Shown here piece after piece: positions 35,781 to 44,779 of a stretch of DNA of 64,000 bases. Both the position numbers and the translations under genes were made by a program. Below the pieces are notes generated by a model. That model was not told the DNA's origin and searched no databases. It saw nothing but the letters and a program-made list of their open reading frames with translations. How positions within the stretch are numbered: position 1 is the first letter of the stretch; every line of letters begins with the position of its first letter. The stretch lies in assembly GCA_937958045.1 (NCBI GenBank), contig CALFXL010000049.1, forward strand, positions 1-64,000, read 5' to 3'. Source of the stretch: an uncultured Opitutaceae bacterium (lineage in GTDB: Bacteria > Verrucomicrobiota > Verrucomicrobiia > Opitutales > Opitutaceae).

Positions 35781-35857
35781 GAAGGTCCAAGTACCAAGGT
35801 CCAAGCAGAGACGGGAAACGGCTGTTATCTTGCCACTTCGCCCTCGGAACTTGGCCC
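35781..35857. repeat. CAAGT-rich imperfect hairpin repeat, copy 2
   Basis: The left arm at 35781-35805 (GAAGGTCCAAGTACCAAG, then GTCCAAG) differs from copy 1 at only 3 of 25 bases. The right part (GGAACTTGGCCC, 35846-35857) is its imperfect reverse complement. It lies in the spacer between pstB and phoU. Confidence 0.6.
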
Positions 35858-35862
35858 TTTTC

Positions 35863-36699
35863 TTAACCAAAACGTCCCGACACATACGCCTCGGTTTGCG
35901 GGTTGGAGGGATTCATAAAAATCTTTCGCGTCTCGTCGTATTCGATGAGCCGGCCGAGATAGAAAAAGGCCGTTTTGTCCGAGCAACGCGCGGCCTGTTG
36001 CATCGAGTGCGTGACGATGATGATCGTGTACTTCGTTTTGAGTTCGTTGATGAGCTCCTCGATTTTCGCCGTCGCGATCGGATCGAGCGCGGAACACGGT
36101 TCATCCATCAGCAGGATCTCCGGGTCCACCGCGATCGCGCGCGCGATGCACAGCCGCTGCTGCTGACCGCCCGAGAGACTGAGTCCGCTTTCGTGCAGAC
36201 GATCTTTCACCTCATCCCACAGCGCGGCGCCGCGCAGCGATTTCTCAACCGCTTCGTCGAGTCTCGTTTTGTTGCGAATGCCCTGGATGCGCAGCCCGTA
36301 CGTGACGTTTTCGTAGATCGATTTCGGAAACGGATTCGATTTTTGAAACACCATGCCCACGCGCTTCCGCAGCTCGATCGGATCGACGGAACGGTCATGA
36401 ATATCCGTGTCGCGCACCTTGATCGATCCGCGCTGAATGCGCGCGCCATCGATGAGGTCGTTCATGCGATTGAGGCAGCGCAACAACGTCGATTTGCCGC
36501 AACCCGACGGGCCGATGAAGGCCGTCACGCGCTTTTCTTCGAGCTTCAGGTTGATGTCGAACAACGCCTGTTTTTGTCCGTAGAAGAAATCGAGTGCCTC
36601 GATATCAATCAACGTGCGGCCCGGCGGCAAACTCGCGGCGCGTCCGGCGATGTTGATGGACCGACTGACGGCGGGCGCGGTAGTGACGGGCGTTTCCAT
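35863..36699 (-). CDS. pstB: Phosphate ABC transporter ATP-binding protein PstB
   Basis: A 278-residue ABC ATPase that powers phosphate import. Motifs: Walker A GPSGCGKSTLLRCLNRMND, Q-loop GMVFQKSNPFP, signature LSGGQQQRLCIARA, Walker B EILLMDEPCSALDP and switch His THSMQQAAR, all typical of PstB. Start 36699 (METPVTTAPA) is used; an ATG at 36729 overlaps the pstA stop (ATGGTAA) and would add ten residues. The C-terminal YDETRKIFMNPSNPQTEAYVSGRFG (split) is the family ending. Confidence 0.95.
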   Translation of the reverse strand: METPVTTAPAVSRSINIAGRAASLPPGRTLIDIEALDFFYGQKQALFDINLKLEEKRVTAFIGPSGCGKSTLLRCLNRMNDLIDGARIQRGSIKVRDTDIHDRSVDPIELRKRVGMVFQKSNPFPKSIYENVTYGLRIQGIRNKTRLDEAVEKSLRGAALWDEVKDRLHESGLSLSGGQQQRLCIARAIAVDPEILLMDEPCSALDPIATAKIEELINELKTKYTIIIVTHSMQQAARCSDKTAFFYLGRLIEYDETRKIFMNPSNPQTEAYVSGRFG

Positions 36700-36722
36700 G
36701 GTCGAGAATGGGAGTGATGCGG

Positions 36723-37793
36723 TTACCATTGGTAGCGGCGACGGAGGTGATGGCGGAGGAGGATCGAGGCCGTCGCGATGCCCGCGACGATCAGGAGAAA
36801 GATGAACGCCGTGCCGTATTGAACGCGCTCGGTGTACTCGTTCTGCGGGATCTTTGAACTGACGACGTAGATGTGATAGGGCAGCGCCATCACGCCTTGG
36901 AAAAAGAAGTCGCCGAGTCGCTCGACCTCCCACGGCAGTTTATCGCGCACGACATACGCCGCGGTGAACATGATCGGCGCGGTCTCGCCCGCCACACGCG
37001 CGATGCCGAGCACCGACGACGTGAGGATGCCCGGCAGCGCATACGGCAACACCGCCTTGCGGATCGTCTGCCACTTGGTCGCACCGAGCGCGAGCGAGCC
37101 TTCGCGAAAACCTTTCGGCACGGATTTCAACGATTCCTCCGACGCGGTGATCACCACCGGCAACACCATGAACGCGAGCGTGAACCAGCCCGCCATAAGC
37201 GAGACGTTCCACCCGAAAAAGATCACGAACATGCCGAAACCAAAAAGGCCAAACACGATCGAGGGCACACCTGCGAGATTAACGATCGCGAGACGGATGA
37301 GCCGCACCACCGGTCCGTCTTTCGCGTACTCGCTCAAATACACCGCGCTCGCGACACCGAGAAACAACGCGATCGTCATCGAACCCACCACGAGCAACAC
37401 GGTCCCGACAATCGCGGGAAAAATGCCGCCCGACGAATACACGATGCTCTCTTTCACCGAGAACTCCGGCGCGGTGCGTCCCGCGGCGCGCGCGGCATTT
37501 TCTTCCTGCGCGCGAAAAGCGCGAAACGCTTTGTCTCCCATCTCGTGCGTCTGCCCTTGATAGTCGAACACGTACAAGGTCTCGGGTGCTTCCGTGAGAA
37601 ACGTCGTGTTCACAAACGGAAACTCGCTTTTGAAAACCGTGCGCGATCCCTTCACGAAGATGTCGCCCAAAACAAACACGCCGCACGCGAGCACCAGGTA
37701 GGTCGCGAGTCGCAACATCCAAGCGAAGACTCGTTCGAGCGAGCGCGAAGCGGTCTTGCGGGCTGCGAAGGGATTGGAGCGTTCGGTGGTCAT
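36723..37793 (-). CDS. pstA: Phosphate ABC transporter permease PstA
   Basis: A 356-residue inner-membrane permease, longer than the about 280-300 residues usual for PstA. The first helix lies at about residues 25-48. An enlarged periplasmic loop follows (about 50-125) before the conserved core (GIFPAIVGTVLLV, then AVYLSEYAKDGP, NLAGVPSIVFGLFG, and the EAA-like ALGATKWQTIRKAVLP). The start is 4 bp after the pstC stop, so translation is coupled. It forms the channel with PstC. Confidence 0.94.
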   Translation of the reverse strand: MTTERSNPFAARKTASRSLERVFAWMLRLATYLVLACGVFVLGDIFVKGSRTVFKSEFPFVNTTFLTEAPETLYVFDYQGQTHEMGDKAFRAFRAQEENAARAAGRTAPEFSVKESIVYSSGGIFPAIVGTVLLVVGSMTIALFLGVASAVYLSEYAKDGPVVRLIRLAIVNLAGVPSIVFGLFGFGMFVIFFGWNVSLMAGWFTLAFMVLPVVITASEESLKSVPKGFREGSLALGATKWQTIRKAVLPYALPGILTSSVLGIARVAGETAPIMFTAAYVVRDKLPWEVERLGDFFFQGVMALPYHIYVVSSKIPQNEYTERVQYGTAFIFLLIVAGIATASILLRHHLRRRYQW

Positions 37794-37797
37794 CGTT

Positions 37798-39399
37798 TTA
37801 TCCCACGGCCAAACGGCGGCGCACGATCCGCTGCGCCACGTAGTTGATCACCAGCGACAGGAAAAAAAGCACCATGCCCACGACGAACAGCGCGCGATAA
37901 TGAATGCTGCCGCGCACGACCTCGCCCATCTCCTGCGCGATGATGCCGGTCATCGTATGTACTGGTTGCGTGAATACACCGAGTCCTTGAGTGAAGTCCG
38001 GAATCGCGATCCGATTTCCCGCGCACAGCAGCACCACCATGGTTTCTCCGATCACGCGGCCGAAACCCAACAACACCGCCGACACGATCCCCGACAACGC
38101 CGCAGGCACGATGATCCTGAGCATGGTCTGCACGCGACTCGCGCCGAGCGCGTAAGAACCTTCCTTGAAGGCGCGCGGCACGTTGTTGAGCGCGTCTTCC
38201 GCGAGCGTGAAAATCGTCGGGATCGAAATCAACGCGAGCAAACAGCCCGCCGTGAGTACATTGAGCCGTTCCGCGATCGGGAAACCGGGCAACCACCGCA
38301 GCCACCCCACCTGCGACACTTCGCGCAGCAGCGTACCGAGAATCGCGATGCCGAAAAATCCGAGCACAACCGATGGAATCGCCGAGATGAACTCGATCGC
38401 GGGTTTGATCAGCTTTTGCTCACCGGAGCGCGCGAGTTGGTTGATGTAAATCGCGGCACCCACACCGAGTGGCACCGCGATCGTCAGCGCCACGCCCGAC
38501 ACCATCAACGATCCGGTGAGAAGCGGTAAGATCCCGTACCAGTCCTGCCAAAAACTCGCCGTGAGCCATTGTCGTCCGAACAGAAATGCACTGAACGATT
38601 CCGCGAACGACACGGGCTTCCGATGATCCCAGGTTTGCATCAGCCGTTCGGTCTCGGGAAACGTCGCGACATATTCGCGCGTTAAGCGTTGGAAACTTTC
38701 CATTCTTTCACGCAGCCCGGCCGTGGGCATTTCCGGAACAGTCGCGACGATCGCATTCAGCTCATCGGCGAACGCGTCGCGCACGATCCGATAAGCCGGA
38801 AAGGTCATGATGATGGGTTGAAGCTCTTGCGAAAAATTGATGGTCTCGATCGGCACCGCGTCGGCCTCATCTTTGCGCCCGGCTGCCAGCAATTGTGTGC
38901 GTTGCACGAGCCGATCCTGACTAACGGAAAACTTCGTTTTGATGCTCGTCGCCACGTCGCCGAGATCGTTCGCGACTCCACGAAGACTGAGCGCCGCATC
39001 GGCGAATCGATCCGCGTACGCATCGAAATCCGCGAGGCGCGCGTTCGCGTCCCCGAGTGGCAACTGCTCCGTTTGCGTGAAGTGCGTCAGTGCGCGCAAG
39101 CGGACATCCGCGAGGTAACGCGTCAGCGCGGTGTGCGCGCTTTCCTGCTGGCGAATGTAGTCCACATACTCGAGTCCCGCGCGGCGATAGACCTCGAGGT
39201 TTTGACGATTTTGCGAAAAGAACTGCGCGCCTTCGCGAAACAGAAAAACGACGATCAATCCCAGCACCAACACCGCGACCAGGGCGCTGCCGCCGAAGAA
39301 CGTCTGGATGCATTCGTCGAACGACAGACCGAAAAAGCGCGTGCGAGCCTTCGTAATCGCGAAGGCCGGACGTGTTTCAGTTTCGGTGCTTGTGGACAT
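37798..39399 (-). CDS. pstC: Phosphate ABC transporter permease PstC with large periplasmic insertion
   Basis: A 533-residue permease, far longer than the about 310-330 residues of E. coli PstC. Helix 1 is at about residues 37-55, then about 230 residues (55-285) of mostly helical, charged sequence (RRAGLEYVDYIRQQESAHTA, RLMQTWDHRKPV) come before the conserved transmembrane core (DWYGILPLLTGSLMVSGVALT split; EFISAIPSVVLGFFG; EAA-like GASRVQTMLRIIVPAALSG). The extra part faces the periplasm and is predicted coiled-coil-like. A 170-bp spacer with a weak hairpin separates it from pstS. Confidence 0.93.
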   Translation of the reverse strand: MSTSTETETRPAFAITKARTRFFGLSFDECIQTFFGGSALVAVLVLGLIVVFLFREGAQFFSQNRQNLEVYRRAGLEYVDYIRQQESAHTALTRYLADVRLRALTHFTQTEQLPLGDANARLADFDAYADRFADAALSLRGVANDLGDVATSIKTKFSVSQDRLVQRTQLLAAGRKDEADAVPIETINFSQELQPIIMTFPAYRIVRDAFADELNAIVATVPEMPTAGLRERMESFQRLTREYVATFPETERLMQTWDHRKPVSFAESFSAFLFGRQWLTASFWQDWYGILPLLTGSLMVSGVALTIAVPLGVGAAIYINQLARSGEQKLIKPAIEFISAIPSVVLGFFGIAILGTLLREVSQVGWLRWLPGFPIAERLNVLTAGCLLALISIPTIFTLAEDALNNVPRAFKEGSYALGASRVQTMLRIIVPAALSGIVSAVLLGFGRVIGETMVVLLCAGNRIAIPDFTQGLGVFTQPVHTMTGIIAQEMGEVVRGSIHYRALFVVGMVLFFLSLVINYVAQRIVRRRLAVG

Positions 39400-39499
39400 G
39401 ACGATGGAAAAACAAAGCGGCTGATGAAGCGGTCAATGGGGCCCCGGTTACGATTTCGTGACAAAGCCGTCGTGCATCGATCGGGAACGCGTGATTTGG

Positions 39500-39532
39500 G
39501 GAAAAGGCGCACCAGCCAACCTGACCGATGCG
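39500..39532 (-). terminator. Weak hairpin between pstS and pstC (possible attenuator)
   Basis: GGCGCA (39504-39509) pairs with TGCGCC (39527-39532), and on the minus strand TTTT follows. A short inner CAG/CTG pairing may extend it. The spacing fits partial termination that would keep pstS mRNA above pstCAB. Confidence 0.4.
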
Positions 39533-39569
39533 CCTGCGGTACAGAGAACAACAGACTACCTGACAATGC

Positions 39570-40379
39570 TCAGCGGACGGGCACGAAGCCGACCTTTTCG
39601 ACGATCTTCTGGCCCGCGTCGCTCAGCGTAAACTCGACGAAGCGGGCAGCTTCACCCTGCGGATCGCCGTTGGTGTAGTAGAACGTCGGGCGAGCGAAGG
39701 GATACTGCTTCGAGATGACCGCTTCCTTGGTCGGTAACGCATTACCGATGGCGACGACTTTGATGCCGGGCGCGTTGATGTACGCGAGACCGACATAACC
39801 GATGCCATTCGGGTTTTTCGCGACTTCCGCCACGATCTGTTCGTTGCCGGCCATCTTCTGCGAGGAGCTCGCGTAATCGCGACGTTTCATCGCGAGTTCT
39901 TTCCAATCGGAATACGTGCCCGACGAAGTGTTGCGCGTGTAGATCGAGAATCGACCGGGCTTGCCTCCGACCGCGGACCAATCGGTCACATCACCTGTGA
40001 AGATCTGCTCGATCTGACGCGCGGTGAGCGAAGAGATCGGATTGTTTGCATTCACGACGACCGCCATGCCGTCGTAGCACACGATGATCGGCTTCAACGT
40101 GACACCTTTCGCGGCACCAGCCGACATCTCGGTGGCTTTCGCACGTCGCGACGACATGCCGATGTTCGCAGTACCATCGATGATCGCGGAGATGCCCGTG
40201 GTCGAACCTTCGGCCGCAATCTCGAACGAAGTATCGGAATGCGTGGCCTTGTATTCTTCGGCGAGCATCGGGACCAGTTTGGCGCCGAGCGTATCGGAAC
40301 CTTTGATGACGAGCTTTTCGGCGCGAACGCCCCCGACAAAAGCCAGGACGGAAAGAAGGAAGAGAAACGCTTTTTTCAT
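39570..40379 (-). CDS. pstS: Phosphate-binding protein PstS
   Basis: A 269-residue periplasmic phosphate receptor. The signal peptide is MKKAFLFLLSVLAFVGGVRA-EK. The mature protein starts KLVIKGSDTLGAKLVP and has the phosphate-site patterns EGSTTGISAIIDGTANIGMSSR (split), SGTYSDWKEL and GYVGLAYINAPGIK. It belongs to the smaller PstS group. It is the first transporter gene after the porin, 31 bp away. A weak attenuator-like hairpin follows it, which suggests that it is made in excess over the membrane parts. Confidence 0.95.
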   Translation of the reverse strand: MKKAFLFLLSVLAFVGGVRAEKLVIKGSDTLGAKLVPMLAEEYKATHSDTSFEIAAEGSTTGISAIIDGTANIGMSSRRAKATEMSAGAAKGVTLKPIIVCYDGMAVVVNANNPISSLTARQIEQIFTGDVTDWSAVGGKPGRFSIYTRNTSSGTYSDWKELAMKRRDYASSSQKMAGNEQIVAEVAKNPNGIGYVGLAYINAPGIKVVAIGNALPTKEAVISKQYPFARPTFYYTNGDPQGEAARFVEFTLSDAGQKIVEKVGFVPVR

Positions 40380-40410
40380 ATGTAGTTAAATTTCGGATAC
40401 GTAATGGTGC

Positions 40411-41745
40411 TTAGAATTTCGCGGAGAGATCGATCTGGAGAACCTGTGCTTTGCCGAAGCCATCGCCGCGATTAGTCGAACCGCCGGCCGGTCGGTCGCC
40501 CTCGATATTGAAGGCGTTGAAGTACGTTGCCGTCGCAGAGATCGCCTCCGTGATCGCGTACGTGCCGGAGAGAATGAACCCCTTGCCGTTCAGGTAGCCG
40601 CCGTTGAAGTCCGAATCGAGCAGCAGCGAGGAGTAGGAGCCGTTGCCGACATGACGGTACTCGGCCGTGAGCTGATACTCGCCCGGAATTTTGGCCGCGC
40701 CGTAGCGGACACCGACGTTGGCGATCGTGACATCATCATCGACGTTGCGCGTCTGCGCGAGACGGCGAGCGCGCGCTTCGCCTTCGAGATTGATGCCATA
40801 CGTCGCATACACAGCGAGCGGCCGACCGGCGAACGCGGTGGAGAACTCGACCGGCAACAAGAACGTCGCGAGGTCGGTGTACACCGCGGTGTCGCTGGCC
40901 TGAAGCGCAGGTGTGTTCGCAGAAGCGTCGTGCGCAGATGGCGCGGCGAAACCGACAAAGGTCGGCGCAATCTTCCATTGCTTGTTCGCGAACTCGACCT
41001 GGCCGATCAAGAGCAGCGACGGATCGTTTGCATCCGCGCCCGCGGTGGAGTTTGCGTTGAGGATGAACTGACCAGCACGAAGGCTTGTTTTCCATCCATC
41101 GATCAAACCGCCATAAACGATCTCTTCTGCGAGCCCCTCGAAGTTGATGTCACTATCGATCCAGAAACCGTTGACGCCGGGATTGAAGAATTTGTGGCCG
41201 AACTTCCCCACGCGAATATCGAGCGCATCCGAGCCGAAGACACCGGTGTCGTTGTATTGGATAAACACCTGGCCGAGATTCACGCCATCGGTCGTTTTCG
41301 AGAAATTATCCGTGCCGCTGCCGAAGTCGTTATTCGTCGAGGTCGCGCCGCCGTTGGACTCGAACCGCAGACCGGCCGTCCATTTCGAGCCGAGCGTCGC
41401 GGTGGTGCCGAGGCGGAAACGATAACGATAGCGACTGCGATCCTGATTGTTGTTGGTGCCGGCCGGATTCGCCTGCTCGTTGTCGTATTGATAACGTACG
41501 CGCAGATCGCCCGCGATGCGCAGCTTCGTGATGCCGGAAGAAATATCCAGTTTGCCGGCCGGTGTGTTCGCGGCGAACTCGCTCGTCAGCTCCGCGCGAA
41601 GCTCCTCGGCTTCCTGATCGGTGATGATGCCTTTGCGCGAAAGGAGATTGAGCAGCGCGCCGCTGTCTTGAGCCGATGCGATTGTCGCCGCGCCGAAAAC
41701 GATTCCGGCTGAAAGAGCGATCCGTGGTAGGGAGAACTTGGCCAT
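40411..41745 (-). CDS. Outer-membrane porin, probably phosphate-selective
   Basis: A 444-residue beta-barrel. Signal peptide: ALSAGIVFGAATIASA-QDS. Residues about 30-55 form an N-terminal helical or coiled region (LLSRKGIITDQEAEELRAEL), typical of trimeric porins with a periplasmic anchor. Many amphipathic strands follow and the protein ends in LSAKF with terminal Phe. It is the first gene of the pst operon, so it is likely to pass phosphate like OprP/OprO, although the Lys ladder of OprP cannot be mapped by eye. The family name (OprP-like versus a general porin) is inferred from context. Confidence 0.87.
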   Translation of the reverse strand: MAKFSLPRIALSAGIVFGAATIASAQDSGALLNLLSRKGIITDQEAEELRAELTSEFAANTPAGKLDISSGITKLRIAGDLRVRYQYDNEQANPAGTNNNQDRSRYRYRFRLGTTATLGSKWTAGLRFESNGGATSTNNDFGSGTDNFSKTTDGVNLGQVFIQYNDTGVFGSDALDIRVGKFGHKFFNPGVNGFWIDSDINFEGLAEEIVYGGLIDGWKTSLRAGQFILNANSTAGADANDPSLLLIGQVEFANKQWKIAPTFVGFAAPSAHDASANTPALQASDTAVYTDLATFLLPVEFSTAFAGRPLAVYATYGINLEGEARARRLAQTRNVDDDVTIANVGVRYGAAKIPGEYQLTAEYRHVGNGSYSSLLLDSDFNGGYLNGKGFILSGTYAITEAISATATYFNAFNIEGDRPAGGSTNRGDGFGKAQVLQIDLSAKF

Positions 41746-41952
41746 ACGGGTCTTGGTCGTGAGGTGTAGTGCTTTGTTGAATACCGGATTGTTTCCGGAT
41801 GCACCGACCTTGCCCTGCCCGCGCGACGGTTTGATGGCGTTTCTGTTACGAACGCGTGAACTCGTTCGCTAATGCAAGAGTGTCTCTGACCGTGGTGGCG
41901 ACCGGCAGGCGCAATGCTTCGCAATGTCCGTCGTGTGCGAGGACGCCGTGAT

Positions 41953-41984
41953 GCTCGCACGCTGCGAGCGGTTGCGGAGCAACC
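41953..41984. repeat. Two adjacent perfect hairpins (REP-like)
   Basis: GCTCGCA-CGC-TGCGAGC (41953-41969) is followed at once by GGTTGC-GGA-GCAACC (41970-41984). Both are exact inverted repeats. They lie in the 281-bp gap between the SNF2 gene end and the porin start. Either can serve as a terminator for the SNF2 gene, but no T run is present. Confidence 0.5.
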
Positions 41985-42026
41985 ACCCTACTCCAGAGCG
42001 CTTCCTCCCAGATTCCTTCCCGGCGC

Positions 42027-44663
42027 TTATGCGCCGCCGAGATGTTCGGGCTCGGGCTCTTCGACCTGCGCGGTCGTGAGCTGCACGAGTTCATGCAGCG
42101 AGGTGAAATGCTGGCTCAGATCGAAATCACCGCCGAGTCCGCCGATGAGTTTTTCGAAGAGATCTTTCTTCGACTCCTTCAGCGCCTGGATACGCTCCTC
42201 GATCGTGCCTGCGGTGACCATGCGATACACAAACACCGTGCTCTTCTGACCGATGCGATGCACGCGATCCACCGCCTGTGCTTCGACGGCGGGATTCCAC
42301 CACGGATCGAGCAGGAAAACGTAGTCCGCAGCATGCAATGTGATGCCGGTGCCGGCCGCCTTGAGCGAGACAAGCATCGCCGCCGGACCTTCGACGGTTT
42401 GGAACGACTGCACGGGCTTCTGACGATCAAGCGTCATACCCGTGAGTTCGAAAAACGGCAGCTCTGGGAAATACGTGCGCAATGCTTCGCGTACGCGATC
42501 GAGCAACATCACGAACTGCGAAAAGATCACGGCCTTGCGTCCGCTGCTGACGATCTCGGTGAGTTTCTCGACGAGCAGGTTGATCTTGCCGGAGTCCGAG
42601 AGCGGCGCTTCGAGCCACGGCAACAGCGCCGGGTCGCAGCAGGTCTGGCGCAAGCGCGTGAGCAGCGCGAGGAAGCCGAATGATTTCTCGCGAATCGCCG
42701 CGCCGACATCGTCGCCCAGACGCGAAAGTCCTTCGGTGCAGATACGCGCGTACTCCGCGCGTTGCACATCGGTGAGCGGACAAAGCAGCTCCATCTCGAC
42801 CTTCGGCGGGAGCTCGGTCGCGACTTCGTTTTTGGTGCGGCGCAGGATGAAGGGCGCGAGTTGCGCGCGGAGTCGCGTGAGCGTGGCGGCGCGATCCACA
42901 TGCAGCGCCGATTCAAACGTCGCGCGTGAGCCGAGCAGTCCGGGCAACAGGAAGCGGAAGATCGACCACAGATCGAGCTGACGATTTTCGAGCGGCGTGC
43001 CCGAGAGCACGATGCGATGCTGCGCGCGCACCTCGAAACAGGTCTGCGTGATCTTCGCGTCGGGATTTTTGATGAACTGGCCTTCGTCGAGCACGGCGTA
43101 GCCGAACTCGACTTTGTCCAACAACGCGCGGTGCTTGCGCAGCTGCGTGTAACTCGCGAGCCAGATCACGGGATCGGTCGCGGGACGCTGCGTGAAGTCA
43201 TTGCCGCTTTTCAGCACATCGATCGAGAGCTGCGGATAAAACTTTTCGATCTCCTCACGCCACACGGGCACCACACTCGCGGGACACACGATGAGGCTTG
43301 GACGATCCTGGACCGGACGCGTGGCGAGCAGCGTGATCACCTGCAACGTCTTGCCGAGACCCATTTCGTCCGCGAGCAAACCGTGGCAACCAACGTCGCA
43401 CAGATGATGCATCCATTCGACGCCGCGGCGTTGATAGGGGCGCAGCCACTCGGGCAAAGCACGCGACTCGGGTTTCGCTTCGAGCACGCTTTGACGCCAG
43501 CTTTCCAACTCCGGCGAGAGCGAGAGTTTGAAGCGCGCGTCGTTGTAGAGCGAAAAAATCAGATACGGCGAAAGCGAGCCATCGGTGTGCGTTTCGCTGA
43601 CGTTTTTCTGCCACGACTTGATCGATTCGAGTCGCTCGGTCGGGAGAGTCACGATGCCGACATCCGGCAAGATCAACGGGCTCACACCGCGCTTGGTGAT
43701 GTGCGCAACTTCTTCGTCGGTCAGCAGACGTTCGCCCGCTTTGAAGATCCACCGCAGATCCAGTCCCTGGCCGTTGCTGCGGCGGCTGGCGACCGCTTCG
43801 ACTTCGATCGCGCGCGGACCGTTGAGCAGATTTGCGGCCTGGGCATCGAGTTCGATCGCGAAGAGACGCCGCCACGCGGGCAGCGTCACTTTCAAGAAAT
43901 TGGGGATCTCCACCACCGCTTCGAGCAGGTACTCGCCCGTCGCTTGGTTGTAGCTGAAGTGCGCTTTGCGCGCATAAGCCGCGAGACCGATGAGCTTGGC
44001 GCGTTCGCTGGAACTGACGGTCGCCTTGTTCGCCTGTGCCACCTGGCCGAGCGCGGGCACACGCGTTTTATTGGCGTTCTGCCAATGCGCTTGAAAGGAC
44101 AGCCCATCGGTCTGCGTTTTGAAAACCAACACCAACGTTCGCGAACCCGAGGCTAACGCCGCACCCGCACCCGTCGCCTGACTGCCGCGCGTCGACGACG
44201 TCTTCGTCAAACCTCCGCCGCTGCTCGTGCCAGCAGATTTAGGTGAGTGGCCATTCGTGGACGGCGAGGATGCCGAAGCTCCGTTTTTCTCCGAAGTTGT
44301 TGGCCGTTCGGGCTCCGTCACCGGCAGCGGTGAAATTTCGTCGCAAACCAACTCTTCGATTTCGTGCAAACCCGCCACGGCGAGCGCGTGCGCGAGCTCT
44401 TGATCGGTGGACGAGGAGCGAACGGAAAAACCATCGTCATTCCATTCGATGACCGCGTACTCGTCCTTCTTGTCCACGCGGCGATGAATGATCGCATCTT
44501 TCGCAGTGAGTTCGAGTTCGCGAATTTCGCCATCGCGATAGATGCGCCGCCCTTCCGTCAGTTGAGAGTCGGTGAACCGGCCCGCCCAATCGATTTCCAA
44601 TTTACCAAACCAGAACTCGAGTGATTGGGGAGTATAGACGCGCTTCGGGCCGTGCGATTGCAT
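42027..44663 (-). CDS. SNF2-family ATP-dependent helicase
   Basis: An 878-residue SNF2/RapA-type DNA translocase. Start 44663 (MQSHGPKRVYTPQSLEFWFG) is chosen; ATG at 44738 is also in frame. The N-terminal part (about 1-100) resembles the segment before a SWIM-like domain, then a low-complexity Ser/Gly linker follows (about 125-175). The helicase core is from about residue 430: LRPYQRRGVEWMHHL, Walker A LADEMGLGKTLQ, a motif II reading LDEGQFIKN (Gln in place of the last His of DEAH), SGTPLENRQLDLWSIF and motif VI AVDRVHRIGQ. Remodelling or transcription/repair roles are typical; the specific role is unknown. Confidence 0.88.
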   Translation of the reverse strand: MQSHGPKRVYTPQSLEFWFGKLEIDWAGRFTDSQLTEGRRIYRDGEIRELELTAKDAIIHRRVDKKDEYAVIEWNDDGFSVRSSSTDQELAHALAVAGLHEIEELVCDEISPLPVTEPERPTTSEKNGASASSPSTNGHSPKSAGTSSGGGLTKTSSTRGSQATGAGAALASGSRTLVLVFKTQTDGLSFQAHWQNANKTRVPALGQVAQANKATVSSSERAKLIGLAAYARKAHFSYNQATGEYLLEAVVEIPNFLKVTLPAWRRLFAIELDAQAANLLNGPRAIEVEAVASRRSNGQGLDLRWIFKAGERLLTDEEVAHITKRGVSPLILPDVGIVTLPTERLESIKSWQKNVSETHTDGSLSPYLIFSLYNDARFKLSLSPELESWRQSVLEAKPESRALPEWLRPYQRRGVEWMHHLCDVGCHGLLADEMGLGKTLQVITLLATRPVQDRPSLIVCPASVVPVWREEIEKFYPQLSIDVLKSGNDFTQRPATDPVIWLASYTQLRKHRALLDKVEFGYAVLDEGQFIKNPDAKITQTCFEVRAQHRIVLSGTPLENRQLDLWSIFRFLLPGLLGSRATFESALHVDRAATLTRLRAQLAPFILRRTKNEVATELPPKVEMELLCPLTDVQRAEYARICTEGLSRLGDDVGAAIREKSFGFLALLTRLRQTCCDPALLPWLEAPLSDSGKINLLVEKLTEIVSSGRKAVIFSQFVMLLDRVREALRTYFPELPFFELTGMTLDRQKPVQSFQTVEGPAAMLVSLKAAGTGITLHAADYVFLLDPWWNPAVEAQAVDRVHRIGQKSTVFVYRMVTAGTIEERIQALKESKKDLFEKLIGGLGGDFDLSQHFTSLHELVQLTTAQVEEPEPEHLGGA

Positions 44664-44779
44664 CAAACGAAAAACGAAGACCGTAGAACCGGCGCCGGGG
44701 TGGGCAACCTCTTTTTCCACGCCTCCGCCCGTCCTCATACTTTTCGTGTTTGGGCCCGGAAAGCGCGGCGTCCATCGAC

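Noticed and set aside
41746..41950. E. coli-type Pho box (CTGTCAT repeats) before the porin/pst operon
   Set aside because: I looked on both strands and found no convincing pair of CTGTCAT-like repeats with 11-bp spacing; only the weak GTTCAC element is noted above.
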